Positions 36,401 through 48,020 of a DNA stretch of 64,000 bases are shown here, one piece after another; position 1 is the stretch's first letter; every line of letters begins with the position of its first letter. A program made the translations under genes and the position numbers. The DNA is taken from positions 369,062 through 433,061 of the forward strand of contig NW_018385098.1 of the NCBI RefSeq assembly GCF_001417965.1, written 5' to 3'. Origin of the DNA: Exaiptasia diaphana (lineage: Eukaryota; Cnidaria; Anthozoa; Actiniaria; Aiptasiidae). The notes under the pieces are model-generated. The model ran no database searches and had not been told where the DNA came from. It was given only the letters and a program-made list of their open reading frames with translations.

Positions 36401-39400
36401 AAAATCTTTCCATTTGGTTCGAAATGAAATGTAAAAAGCCAAGGTTTTTCACGCGGTTATTATCCGTATTGATCGTTTCAACCATTCCCATGAGATTTAA
36501 AAAAATAAAAGACAGAGCTGCCATGTTGGATGAATGAACAATAGATACTAATTAGAAATCCTTTGTTGAAGTTCCTCCAAGATGGCCGCTGTGACGTATA
36601 GTGAAAACGAAGAATTATATAACTTTACAATCATTCTTCTTTTCGTTTCTGCATTTGCTTAATTTGCCTACATTATTATATACTATCGATCTCAAAGGAA
36701 TTTTGATTTTAATTTTACTTTTAATATTCTAATATTTTTTTAATGGATATTCTTTTGTACTTTTCAGACCAATATAGCTTTCTTACTAAACGTCCTAAAG
36801 CATGACAGTTTTCTAGACGGCACAATGACTACAGACTTTATCCATCAAAACCCAGAATTGTTTAAAGTTAAAAAAAGTCAGAATCGAGCTCAAAAACTTC
36901 TGCAGTACCTTGGAAATGTAATGGTCAATGGTCCTGTCACTCCGCTTGCTACGGGCCTGAAACCCTCTAAAGACGAACCTAAACTTCCCGAGGTATGAAA
37001 TTGCTCGACGAATTTGTCTGAATAACCCTTTTAGTCTTAGAACAATGTAATGTATCCTTTTATTCAGTAACAGACCGTGAAAATGCACTGAAATGATCTA
37101 TGAGTATAGAAGAAAATGAAAATAGCTATAGAATATTTATTTTTCTAGCATGGTTTTAATATTTTTTTTTCCTCGCAAGGTACCCTACGAAACCCATAAT
37201 TCCTATCTACGTCCTCGAGGCTATCGTGACCTGTTCCTTCAAGATGGTCCAGAAGGCTTTGCACGCGCTGTTCGTCGAAGCAACAAGCTTCTTTTGACGG
37301 ATACTACTTTTAGAGATGCACATCAGTCGCTCCTTGCTACACGTGTCAGGACTCACGACATGGTCAAGATTGCTCCATTTGTCTCGCACTTCTTTGCTAA
37401 TGCATACAGCTTGGAATGCTGGGGAGGTAGGAATACGGCGCTTTTAAAAATATCGCAGGCGCACGCATGAAAACGAGATACAATCAACTGAATAGAAACA
37501 ATGTTTCAGTGTTGATGATCGAAAGCTTGGTAATAAAATAACTAATTGGTTGATGAAACAAGATCAATGAAATGTTTCTATTCTTTACAAAAATTAATAA
37601 TGGAAACAATCACTATATTTACATGTCTAATAAGGGCTTAATTACATTTCTAAAACTAATGAATTATTCATTAGACATTCTTCCAATGAACATTCAACTA
37701 TGGGTCACATGGCAGGATCTATAAATATCACATAATACTGAACAGTTGAGTCTGGACTTAAAGTTTGAAAGCGTGTCCACATCACGCACGTGCTGTGGCA
37801 GGGCATTCCCGACACGCGGCGCAGCAGCCACTGCGAATGATCTATCGCCGTATGCTTGCGTACGTGATGTTGGCACAACGAGTAGATTTTTGCTTCCAGA
37901 ACGAAGAAATCTGGAGGGATTGTGCCTCCTTAGGAGCCGTAATATTGCGGAGCCTGATTACTGCCTTGAATGCTGTCACTAAGATTTTAAACTGCGAATA
38001 CAAGCGAAAATCAGAACACTGCCCGAAAATACCAGCTTCTCTTCACTGCGAGATCTAACTTTATTTGTATCAAAAACACAGGTGCAACGTTCGACGTGGC
38101 CTTGCGATTCTTGTACGAGTGCCCCTGGGACCGACTGACCAAACTTCGTGAACAAATACCCAACATTCCTTTCCAGATGTTACTTCGTGGCGCAAATGCT
38201 GTCGGGTACACTAGCTATCCGGATAACGTCGTGTTTGAGTTCTGTCAGAAGGCAAAGGATTATGGGATGGACATCTTTAGAGTATTCGATTCTCTGAACT
38301 ACTTACCAAACTTGCAGGTATAATATGTACAATGGACACCTTTAGGACCGTAACGACTGTCTGCTATCATAATTTGTATGAGAAATATGTATATTGTCGT
38401 ATATTGTATTTGGCTATCCCGTTTGTCAGATATTGTTTATCTAATGGACTAATATGTGTTAACAGCTTGGTATCGACGCAGCAGGACAAGCAGGAGCTAT
38501 CGTTGAAGCAGCCATCTCGTATTCTGGTGATGTGACTGACCCAAATCGTACTAAATATAACATAGATTATTACATGGATTTGGCATCAGATCTAGCGAGG
38601 TCTGGTGCTCATGTTCTGTGCATCAAGGTTAGTGGGTAACCATGATAACGAATTTTGTTTGTTTTTCTATTTTTAGCTAAGTTCGCAAGAGAGATACGTT
38701 TTGAAGAGCCATATAGTCAACCCGCACGGCATCGTGCACGTGTAGACTTACTTATAAGAAAGTATAACTTATCGTGATATAAGTGAACCTTTATGCAATA
38801 TAAATGAAGGTATTGTAAGATTCGATTATTTCAACGGATGGTTACGGATTGCGAATGGATAATTGAAGTCAGCTCATTTTCCTTACCTAAAACAAGGCCG
38901 TATTGAATGCAGGTTGACCAGGCCCACTTGATATGATGTCATAATTTAAACTTTTAAAGTATAACGCAACTGCTTATGGGATCACTGTTAATCACCCTTA
39001 ATACTAACATGATTAGAGGAGTTTATTGTCCGATATTGATTGGCTCTCATTTTGTCGTATCTAGGACATGGCTGGCTTACTAAAACCAAAAGCAGCGTCT
39101 CTACTGATTGGCGCTCTCCGTGCCCAGTTCCCCAAGCTGCCAATCCACGTGCATACCCATGATACATCGGGTGCTGGAGTTGCGTCCATGTTGGCTGCGG
39201 CGGAAGCTGGAGCCGATGCCGTTGATGTAGCAGTAGATTCCATGTCAGGCATGACGTCACAGCCTAGTATGGGTGCTGTTGTTGCTGCTTTGGAGAGAGG
39301 TGACCATGATACAGGTGAATCCAATATTTCTTGTTTGATTTTAGTAACCTTTTCCAACCACTCCTGCGTCGCCATGCAACGCTACGGTATATTTAATAAA

Positions 39401-42400
39401 TTGCGCACGGTTTTGAGTTGTATGTCCTCTTATTGACACACTCTTGACGTCATAATGTGTTCAAAACTCAAGTGGACCCACGAGCGAGTGGAGTGCAAAG
39501 TTTTGAACATTTTATGACGTCAAGAGTGCGCCAATAAGAGGACATACAACGAAAAAACGTGTGCACATTGTTGGTCTAAAAATTAGCGAAAATCATCCTT
39601 TTCTTTCAATGTGATGGTGTCTGCACAGTGTGCATGTCCTGCTCTTATTGACACACTCTAATCAGCCAATCAGCGCGTGAGAATTTGCACAAGTGTTGTA
39701 AAAAAGTGTATTTTGTTCAATTTCCAGGGATCCCATTGCATAGTGTACATGAATACAGCGCTTACTGGGAACAAACAAGACTTTTATACGCACCTTTCGA
39801 GTGTACTGTCACAATGAAGAGTGGAAATGCCGACGTTTATGAGAATGAGATACCAGGTGGTCAATACACCAATCTTCATTTCCAGGCGTATAGCCTTGGA
39901 CTGGGAGACAGGTTCTCAGAGGTCAAGCAAAAGTACGTAGTCGCTAACAAACTACTTGGAGATCTGGTGAAGGTAAGTAGCTATTTAAACAGGCAGCGCT
40001 GGTATAAAAGGCGGCTTGCCAGGCCAAATCCAGCTCATCCAAGCCATTGAGATGCCGAGTAGAAAGGATCTCACCCTAGCCTTGATCTTAGAACGAATTT
40101 TATATTTGAACAAGTTTGGGAATTACACAGGAAGCCCAAGAAATTACCTACAATACTTTATGTCAATTGTCAAATGTATATAAGTAGATAAGACAAGATG
40201 GTACCATATATGTGTTGTTTTGGTTCCGGCCTTTGCATATGATACAAATATACTTTGGTTAATTCCCGATAACACATCTGTGCCTAGTCCCCTCTCGCAG
40301 CCGTTACGACGTTCGTTCCCAGGTCTCTTAGTGACCTGGGAACGAGCCTCGTAACGGCTTCGAGAGGAGACTTATCTATTCCTCTCTTTTCCATCATGCA
40401 CTATACTAGCCAGCATAGATTACTTCACGCTGTTACAGCTTCTAGTTGCACTTTATTTTATTAGCAAAGGCATTCTGGTGTGACGCCATTGCAAAAATAC
40501 ACATGTCCACTACACTGAAACACCTGTGCACTATAAGATTGGGTTATTTCACTCGATTTGTGTTTTTTACCAGGTTACTCCAACATCAAAGGTCGTGGGA
40601 GACTTGGCCCAGTTTATGGTGCAAAATAAGCTAGACGAGAGAGACGTGCTAGCCAAAGCACCAGAGCTTGACTTTCCTTCATCAGTTGTCGAGTTCATGC
40701 AAGGATATCTTGGTCAACCCTATGGTGGTTTTCCAGAACCCTTGAGATCTCAGGTATGCTAAGAATAAGCAGGGTTCGCGCTACCCCTTGAAAATCTTGA
40801 AAACTCCAGGAATTAACTCCCAATACTGATGACTATCCTTCTAACATGATTTAACAGATTGTCAAAGATAAACCAGTCTTAGAAGGTCGCCCAGGCGAGT
40901 CCCTTGAGAGTCTTGACTTTGAAGATCTCAAAAAGAAGCTCCAAGAGGACTTTGGTAAGTGAAAGGGTCTGTCTATTTTGTCGAGGTTATTGTCAGTGTT
41001 TGAATATTTCTTTGTTAAATTTTTTTCACGAATCGCATAAATCAGACGTAAAACAATTTCATGTTCTTCAATATAAAGTATAACCCCCTCCCTCCCTTCT
41101 TTCGTCCCTTCCCCCAAGATGACTTTTATTTAAGAAATATAAAACGGCGCGCGTGTCTCTGTCCTCTGATATAAACACGGTGGGAGTTCGAAAAACACGA
41201 GAGAAGCAAGCTTAGGAACACGAGCGTAGCGAGTGTTTCTCTAGCTTCTCGAGTGGTTTTTAACTCCCACCGTGTTTACATCAGAGGACAGAGACACAAG
41301 CGGCCGTTTTATATTTCTTTTATAAAATTTTTCGAGTGGAAAGAAAATTTTGCCGGTAAGCCGTGTCTCTGTCCTCTGATATAAACACGGTCGTCAGCCA
41401 ATCAGAGCGCGCGTTATATATCAAAAATTTTATAATGTTTCATAGAGGCACTTGTGGTATTAAAGAACCATTCTTTCATTCAATATCTATTCATTTAGTT
41501 TTTTCATTCTCGTGTAGGAGAAGATGCGGGTATTAGAGACGTAGACGTACTTAGTGCTGCTTTATATCCCAAAGTATTTAATGATTACATGGTATTTAAG
41601 GAGGAGTTTGGTCCAGTTGAAGGTCTGCCAACCAGACTCTTTTTTACTGGACCGGAAATTGGTGAAGAATTCCAAGTTGAAATCGAGGTAACTTTGCGCA
41701 GAAGGGTAACGTTCCGAGGTGACCTCGCTATCATGGACATCCAGCCATGAGCTATTCTTAAAATTTCAAGAGAGGCGGGAATAACCTCGAATCTATGTGT
41801 AAACTATTGTTTATTGTATTGGTTTCTATCCTATGAACAAGGCAATTCTTGTTTAATTAAATTGGAATTTTAAGAATTGTCAATATCTCTTGCTACAATA
41901 GACCCTCCATTTTCGGCGGGTTCCGACAGTGTCTTTGATATCGAGAGTTAACTATCTCCAATGGCTTCGTGAATTGTCTGATAGAGTTATATTATTGAGA
42001 AAATTATCAAGATGGCGGATATTTTGTTTCTTCAGTTGTCAGGTGAAATTAACGTTCGGCGTTGTCGACAAGGCTTCTCTGTAGAACATTGAATATATTA
42101 TAGAAAGATGGCTACACTCTAGACTTATCTCAAAGGCCTGTCTAAAAGATAAATAGCGCCTTTTGGTCCTAAAACAGCACGTCGACGCGCTGCAACATTG
42201 CTTAATTTTGCACATAATAATTCCGCTGAAACATGGCACAATGTTAGCCTCTCCTCCACAGGCAACTCTTTTTTGCTCCTTTGGGCTTCCTTTCCTTTGT
42301 TAGTGATGCCTGCGGAGAAGGCTAGTACAATGTCAAGAGGACAATTATTATTAGCAAATTTATTTTTGTTTCTATTACACATCTTTTCTTTAGCCTGGTA

Positions 42401-43581
42401 AAGTTTTAAATCTTAAAGTGCTCGCCATCAGTGATCTTCATCCCAACGGTATGAGAGAAGTGTTCTGCGAGATGAATGGTCAGCTGCGTTCCGTTATGGT
42501 GCAGGACAAAAGTGCTACTAAGGTATGGACTCGGTTTTCGTATGTGCTTGCCTTTAACTTTGTGGAATAGGCTATTTTCATCATGGCGTCATATACTACC
42601 AAGACCAGAATGCTTTGTACACTTTCTTTTTTAATGTAATTAGTGACAATTGTTTTAATAATCTTGAAAGGGATTGAAAATTTGAATAACAAAGAAAATG
42701 CGCATAGCATTCTGGTAGTGAAAGTAAAATGACGTATCGTCGTATAATGCGTATCACCCTTTTGCCTATATTGCATAAGTACGTCACACCAAAACGTTTT
42801 ATTGTTTTAATGACAAGTATTATGGTCGCCAGAAGGGGCATAATCACTGCATATCAAAAAAAAAGTGCATGAGCAATCACTGATACATGGAATATAACAA
42901 GACTAGAAAATAGAGGAAATATAAATAGGTCCAAACTTCTACTGTTTCCGATTATTTCTACTGTAAATATAATGTGACGTCATTATGCGATAGGGCAATT
43001 GGGGTGGCCGGATATGGCGGGAATTCACGATATTCCATACTCAGGTTCAGTGACCATGAACAGAGCATTGAACCAAGGTGCAGTAAATGGAATGACCTGT
43101 GATCAGTGTTCCTTTACGCCTCGGTTCAAATCTTTGTTCGTGGTCACTGCTGAACCTGCGTATGGAGTGAATCTAAAGTACGAATAATAATCTACTTTGA
43201 TTGGATTGGTTTTCATCTCAAATGTGCTTCACTATAAAAGTTTGTCGGGTCGTAAATAAACCGAAGGGGATTTTGGGTACTAGGAAACTCGAATCACATT
43301 CACGTATTTCTAATTTATTACAGACCTTAGTGCTGCGCCCCAAGGCAGAAAAGACCGTCAAGGGATCCATTGGTGCTCCAATGCCCGGTAAAGTTGTCGG
43401 CATTCGTGTCAAAGAAAACGAAGTCGTCAAGAAAGGCATGCCTCTAGTTGTACTAAGCGCCATGAAAATGGAGACTAACGTATCGTCACCTTGCGATGGG
43501 ATGGTCAAGAAGATATCCATCGCTCTAAACAATGACGTAGAAGCAGGAGACTTACTTATTGACGTCGAACCAAATCAGTGA
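33499..43581 (+). CDS. PC: Pyruvate carboxylase, complete, 16 coding exons
   Basis: Exons: 33499-33855, 33975-34371, 34769-35072, 35340-35502, 36008-36190, 36768-36992, 37180-37426, 38082-38317, 38466-38627, 39065-39314, 39728-39972, 40574-40753, 40858-40954, 41518-41687, 42394-42522, 43324-43581. All junctions keep frame; 1200 residues against about 1178 in human. The Arg-rich, acid-poor N-terminus ([19 protein letters not shown]) fits a mitochondrial presequence. Biotin carboxylase: [18 protein letters not shown], the ATP-grasp loop [30 protein letters not shown]. Carboxyltransferase: [15 protein letters not shown] near 584, CIKDMAGL with the carbamylated-lysine position at 758, [11 protein letters not shown] near 786. 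Biotin carrier: AMKMET with biotin Lys at about 1163. The enzyme carboxylates pyruvate to oxaloacetate with ATP and bicarbonate in the matrix. All key motifs are intact. Confidence 0.98.
35645..35790. repeat. Imperfect inverted repeat in PC intron 4
   Basis: CTGCACAGCCAGGCGTTCCT near 35650 pairs loosely with AGGCATGGCTGGCTATGCAG near 35757, around a (TTAAACCC)n-like core. Probably a small non-autonomous element. Confidence 0.55.
36460..36610. repeat. Dispersed repeat copy in PC intron 5
   Basis: ATTCCCATGAGATTTAAA, GCCATGTTGGA, CAATAGATACTAAT, GAAATCCTTT and CCAAGATGGCCGCT occur in the same order as in the inverted copy at about 60345-60485, and partly at 1870-1965. The family carries GCCATnTTGG blocks at both sides. 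Confidence 0.75.
37690..37990 (-). mobile_element. LINE 3' fragment in PC intron 7
   Basis: The minus strand from about 37890 encodes [20 protein letters not shown] followed by [20 protein letters not shown], the conserved C-terminal tail of many non-LTR retrotransposon ORF2 proteins (compare YGDRAFSVAGPxLWNSLP). The rest of the ORF is not recognisable, so this is a 5'-truncated, decayed copy, antisense to PC. Confidence 0.8.
39418..39550. repeat. Foldback element in PC intron 10
   Basis: GTTGTATGTCCTCTTATTG at 39417 onward is mirrored by CAATAAGAGGACATACAAC ending 39550. Arms of about 50 bases each contain TTGACGTCAT. A partial direct copy (CTCTTATTGACACACTCT) follows at about 39642-39659. 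Confidence 0.85.
40287..40371. repeat. Near-perfect hairpin in PC intron 11
   Basis: Arms of about 39 bases (CGTTCGTTCCCAGGTC and GACCTGGGAACGAGCC at the centre) enclose a loop of about seven bases. It would fold into a stable hairpin in PC pre-mRNA. Confidence 0.9.
41133..41440. repeat. Foldback element plus an extra direct arm copy, PC intron 13
   Basis: Arms of about 85 bases begin GAAATATAAAACGGC and contain TGTCTCTGTCCTCTGAT. The inverse arm ends near 41319. A third block, GTGTCTCTGTCCTCTGATAT at about 41364, repeats the left arm in direct orientation and is followed by CAGCCAATCAGAGCGCGCG. Confidence 0.85.
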
Positions 43582-44962
43582 CGTCACAAATATGACATCA
43601 TCAACTTGTAATGACGTCACACAAGCCGTCATCGACAAAAATGACGAAATCGAGCTGGAAAGACGTCGCTCATAGATATAACGTTACAGAATATTGAAAA
43701 AAATTCATTTTAGGAAACAAAGAACAAAACAAAACAAAAAAATGTTGGAACTAATAGTATTCTTAGATAGCATAGGATGTTAAAAACTTATAGCTAAAGA
43801 CATTATTTAATTGTTTTTGGGTCTTGATGTTGTGATTCAAATCACGGGGAACACCAAAACAAACTATACAAACTCCATAAAGTATTCTTTTTTTCAGTAT
43901 TATAATTTATTTTTGATATAGAATAATATTCGAATGTAGTAATTATTGGACTAGTATCATTTGTTGATAATAAATAAAATGTGCATGTATTGTATATATC
44001 TGTTCTTCTTGAAATTGTGTATCAGTTTTTTAAGCGATACGAATAAAGCACGGTGCTGTGGCCCACAGAGACCGCGGAGTAGGGAGCCCCGGCCCCAATA
44101 ATTTTTCCGCCATTTTGAATTTTCGTAAATAAAGAAGTGAAGAGCCTCCTTTTGAAATTTCACTTTTCATTTATAAATATTATTGTGTAAAAATGACATT
44201 TCCGAGAGTTTAAGATTTCAAAATTTTCAAAATTGCCTTCGGCAGTCGCTAACCCCTCCCCCCCCCAAACAAATTCCTGCTCTGCGGTCCCTGGCCCACA
44301 TTAACCGGGGCTGGTTAACTTTTAGGACAGCTGTTGTTGTTTAAACTGTTCTTTATGTTAACGGAATTTCCATGCAAACGCGCGCCCGTAATGCAGGCCC
44401 AAGGGCTTGAGCTGTTGTTCGGGGACTGAGAGTATATTAAAGCGGAATCTAGGTCGATCGTTATCATGTGGCTGTAAATTACCAGCATACATTACAAGTG
44501 AACGTATCTGTCTTTTGCACAGTTATCGTCAGTTGCAGCAGGGGGCACGAATGCCCTGGGTCGCAAGCCGATTGAAATCAAAATACACTTCCTCCTCAGT
44601 TAGGAGGAAGACAGAATACACCATTGAAGACAGAATGTTAAAAGGTTTGAAGAACTGGATCAATAAAATATCGAGTTCTGTCCGATCTGGATCTCTTCTC
44701 CGAACTCTGCTTCACTACTTTTAAAACGACTCGGAGAAAAATGGATGTTTTCTAAATCTCCTCTTGTGGAGTTTGCACAATTTTAGAATTTTATCACTGA
44801 ATAGCTGTCTAACACCCAATTGCACTTTTGGGCTCCCTGTGTTGATCCAGTGCTTATCGACCACTTACGTTGGCTTGGCGTAATAAGAGTCCGCTATGGT
44901 GCAATTTTCCCGATACTCTACTTGACTTTATATTATACCCGAAAGCACACATAATCAAAAAT
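43579..44962 (+). other. PC 3' region and PC-TRPT1 spacer
   Basis: The PC stop is followed by CRE-like TGACGTCA sites at 43579-43586 (overlapping the stop codon) and 43612-43619, and by AATAAA at 43973-43978, the probable poly(A) signal. A GC-rich inverted pair (GGCCCACAGAGACCGCGGAG near 44060 and CTCTGCGGTCCCTGGCCC near 44281) suggests another small element. GGGCTCCCTGTGTT at 44829 lies about 130 bp upstream of the TRPT1 ATG. Confidence 0.6.
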
Positions 44963-47947
44963 ATGGCTTCGAACCGAGGACGGGGCTCAAGATCTACCGG
45001 TCGTGTAAGTAAATGAGTATTAAGTTTTATTTAAGTCGGTTTATATTTACAAGAAACTCCAACAAAGATTTAAGAGTATTTAAAACTGTCATTTTTTTAA
45101 CATAGTAAGTACCAACTAGACGATCAGCGATCGTTTACATGGGCTTCCTGTGGTTTATCCCAATCAGTAAATGATATTGAACCCTAATGAAATTAATATT
45201 ACTAAGACAACAGCAAAAAAAGATTTCCTTTACTGAAAAATAATGAAACAAGCAATGTGCTTAGTAGAATTTAATAATATTGTGAAAGAAGTAATTTATG
45301 TCTGACGAGCCGTTACTTTAGAGTCGCATCCTTGGCTGTATTAAACACAGATCGATAGTCTTTCATGTTCTTCGCTTAAAATACTTCCAATCCTCTGTTT
45401 TTCCTCAGTATAAATCTGTTGACATGTCTTAGATAAGTCCTTGGTGATTGTAGAGCCGATACTAGTATAAGTTTGCTTTTGATAAGTTAATGTTTGATAG
45501 ATATTAATTCACGATCGGTTAGTTCATGATAAATTCGCCGTACCTCTCCAAATGCCCTTTTGAGAAACGCTCGAATTTTTTTTAGTGTGGCTATGCCGCG
45601 AATGGTGTGTGGATTTGTAAAAGAATCTAGCGTTCTACATGTTCGATCTTAAAACTTTGCNGNCTNTACGAAGGTCCGAAGAAGAGGACGTTTGAATCGT
45701 TGCTTAGAAACATGAATGACAGTAAGACAATAGATGTCAAAAATGAAAAGGTCCCGGATATAATTTGAAGCATACCACAGACGAAAAACGTCGGTAATTT
45801 AAGACATGGTCTTCCTTTGGAAGCCCATGTAACTATGTTTTTAATGCGCTACAAGTAAATGCAGTTGGACACAAAATGCTGCGAATTGACGTCGGCAAAA
45901 CATTGGTGTATTGCGAAAACCAATATTTTCCAGTTTTTTTTTTCAGCCCCTTACCTTTCCCTCACATTCACTCCCATATATAAGACCTACTGCACCTATG
46001 ATATATAACATTTGCATCACTTCACTTCCATTATTTATATTTTGCTCATTTCAAACAGGATAATCCAGATGTAAAACTATCCAAAGCACTTTCATATATA
46101 CTACGCCACGGTGCTGAGAAAGAAGGACTTGTATTGCATGAAGGTATATCTTACAAGAACGCCCCTTGGCTCCCCCTTTTGACCCTCTGACACAGATCCA
46201 CCTGGCACGTGTAGGGATCACACAACCATTTTAAATCTCTTTTTATTTTGTAACCCTTTTTATTTTGTTTCTGCTTACTGTTTGTTCAGGTGGATTTGTC
46301 TTCGTTGATGAAATACTTCAAAAGAAGCAGTTTTCAAAATACACAGAGGAGAATATTAGAAACATTGTTGACACTAATGACAAGAAAAGATTTGCTCTGA
46401 AAACTGATGATGCAACAGGAAAGCTAATGGTTCGAGCTAATCAAGGCCACACTTTAGAGGTATGTGCATTATTAATCAGCAATGCCGCATTTACACTCAA
46501 ATGTTATACCTGTGAAGATTTTTATTTGCATCTAAGGTAGAAGGTCTGGAGTTACAACCTATTAGTGGCTCTGTTGAAGCACCAACAGTGTTACATGGAA
46601 CATACCTGGAAGCTTGGCAGTTTATTAAAGAACAGGTAGGCTATTATTATCTATAAATATCTTATATATTTTGTGGGTTATAATGTTATAATGTCATCAA
46701 TCACAATTTTCAAACCAGAGAAAAAAGGAGGAAATTCTGGAAAAAAAGGAGGAAATTCTGAGAAAACTGAGAAAAAGCTGAGAAAACATCTTGCTAATAA
46801 TTAATTTCTACAATCTATAATTATACTGTATATAATGTAATAGCATCCATTGCAGCCAATTATCTTGCAACCTCTAATGTGGACTGTTATCATTGCAGGG
46901 CCTTTGCAGAATGGCAAGAAATCACATTCACTTTGCTCCAGGAGAGCCAGGCAAAGATGGAGTCATTAGTGGAATGCGCATGAGCTGTCAAGTCATTGTT
47001 TACATAAATATTGATAAGGCCATACAAGGTAATATATCTACACGAATCAAAATACAATTGACTTGCCAATCAATGTCAACTTTCTGTTGTCTCTATACTT
47101 GTCTCTCTCAGTCATTACCTGTCATGTTATGCTGGAAGTTATGGCTGTAAGAATAATAAAATTAATTTTATATATACCTCTTATAGACCACTTGCAGTTC
47201 ATGGGATGAAGCTCCGACTGGAGGACAAAACAATTGATTCTTGTTCCCAAGAGGGCAAAAATCATTTATGAATGTTTTGTCCTACAGATGAAGCAGCTTT
47301 GGTGTAACATGCTAATGGTTGATAGTCATTTGGCTAGAGCATGTAAAATGTGTATGGAATGATACTTTGTTGTAATATACACATTGTCATGAAGTTAAAG
47401 ACCCTTTACACTTCAGCAATGTTTGGCCACCTTGTTTTTTTCAAGTCTGTCAAGAATTCTTGATATTTAAACACCATTTCATTTTTTTTCATTTTTCATT
47501 GCAAATTGTTGTTGGATTGCTAGACAATGATAGATGGTGGTTGGTAATCCAATATTTCTTGTTGCTATTTCATAGATGGCTACAAGTTTTACAGATCTGC
47601 CAACAATGTGATTCTTTGTCCAGGCAATGAGAATGGTTTCTTGCCAACCAAATACTTTGAAAGAGTTATTCAACTGAGACCAAGTATGTTACACCCAGTT
47701 TAATGTGTTGGTGTTACAGCGCAGTGCGTAAAAGTGTGGCCACTGGTAATATATTCACACTCTTCTGTCTCACCATCTGTCCAATTAACGTCTTGATGCA
47801 AGACAAAGTAACACAATCCAACAATGGTGATTGGTTAATAAGCAAAAGCATGCGAATGCATAACAGTGGCCACACTTTATGCGTTGAGCTGTAAGTGACC
47901 TGACATCACCCATTTTTCTTTCAGGAAAAGAACTGCCATTCAGTTGA
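44963..47947 (+). CDS. TRPT1: tRNA 2'-phosphotransferase 1, seven exons
   Basis: Exons: 44963-45004, 46059-46143, 46290-46459, 46537-46635, 46899-47028, 47576-47683, 47925-47947. All junctions keep frame; 218 residues. The KptA/TPT1 core is complete: LSKALSYILRHGAEKEGL (conserved Arg-His), RFAL, MVRANQGHTLE, VLHGTYLEAWQFI, HIHFAPGEPG, ISGMRMSCQVIVYINI, FYRSANNVILCPG, PTKYFERVIQLRP. In yeast the enzyme removes the splice-junction 2'-phosphate from tRNA using NAD; related activities include ADP-ribosylation of RNA ends. The N-terminus is a short Arg/Gly/Ser stretch. Intron 1 is about 1 kb and intron 6 about 550 bp. If the last intron were retained the protein would end only a few residues later. 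The 3' end faces PDCD2. Confidence 0.96.
46723..46790. repeat. Purine-rich tandem repeat in TRPT1 intron 4
   Basis: AAAAAGGAGGAAATTCTG occurs twice in tandem, followed by a degenerate third part (GAGAAAACTGAGAAAAAGC). Confidence 0.75.
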
Positions 47948-48020
47948 TATTCACTTAGAACAACAGTGGGGCTCATTATACGACGTGATTAATCAACAAA
48001 TTTACCATGCACAACATATT

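Noticed and set aside
44407-44724. 105-codon frame with a basic, amphipathic-looking C-terminal half, downstream of PC
   Set aside because: Its first codon is not ATG, it has no recognisable domain and no clear partner exon. An AG acceptor near 44520 exists but nothing splices to it convincingly.
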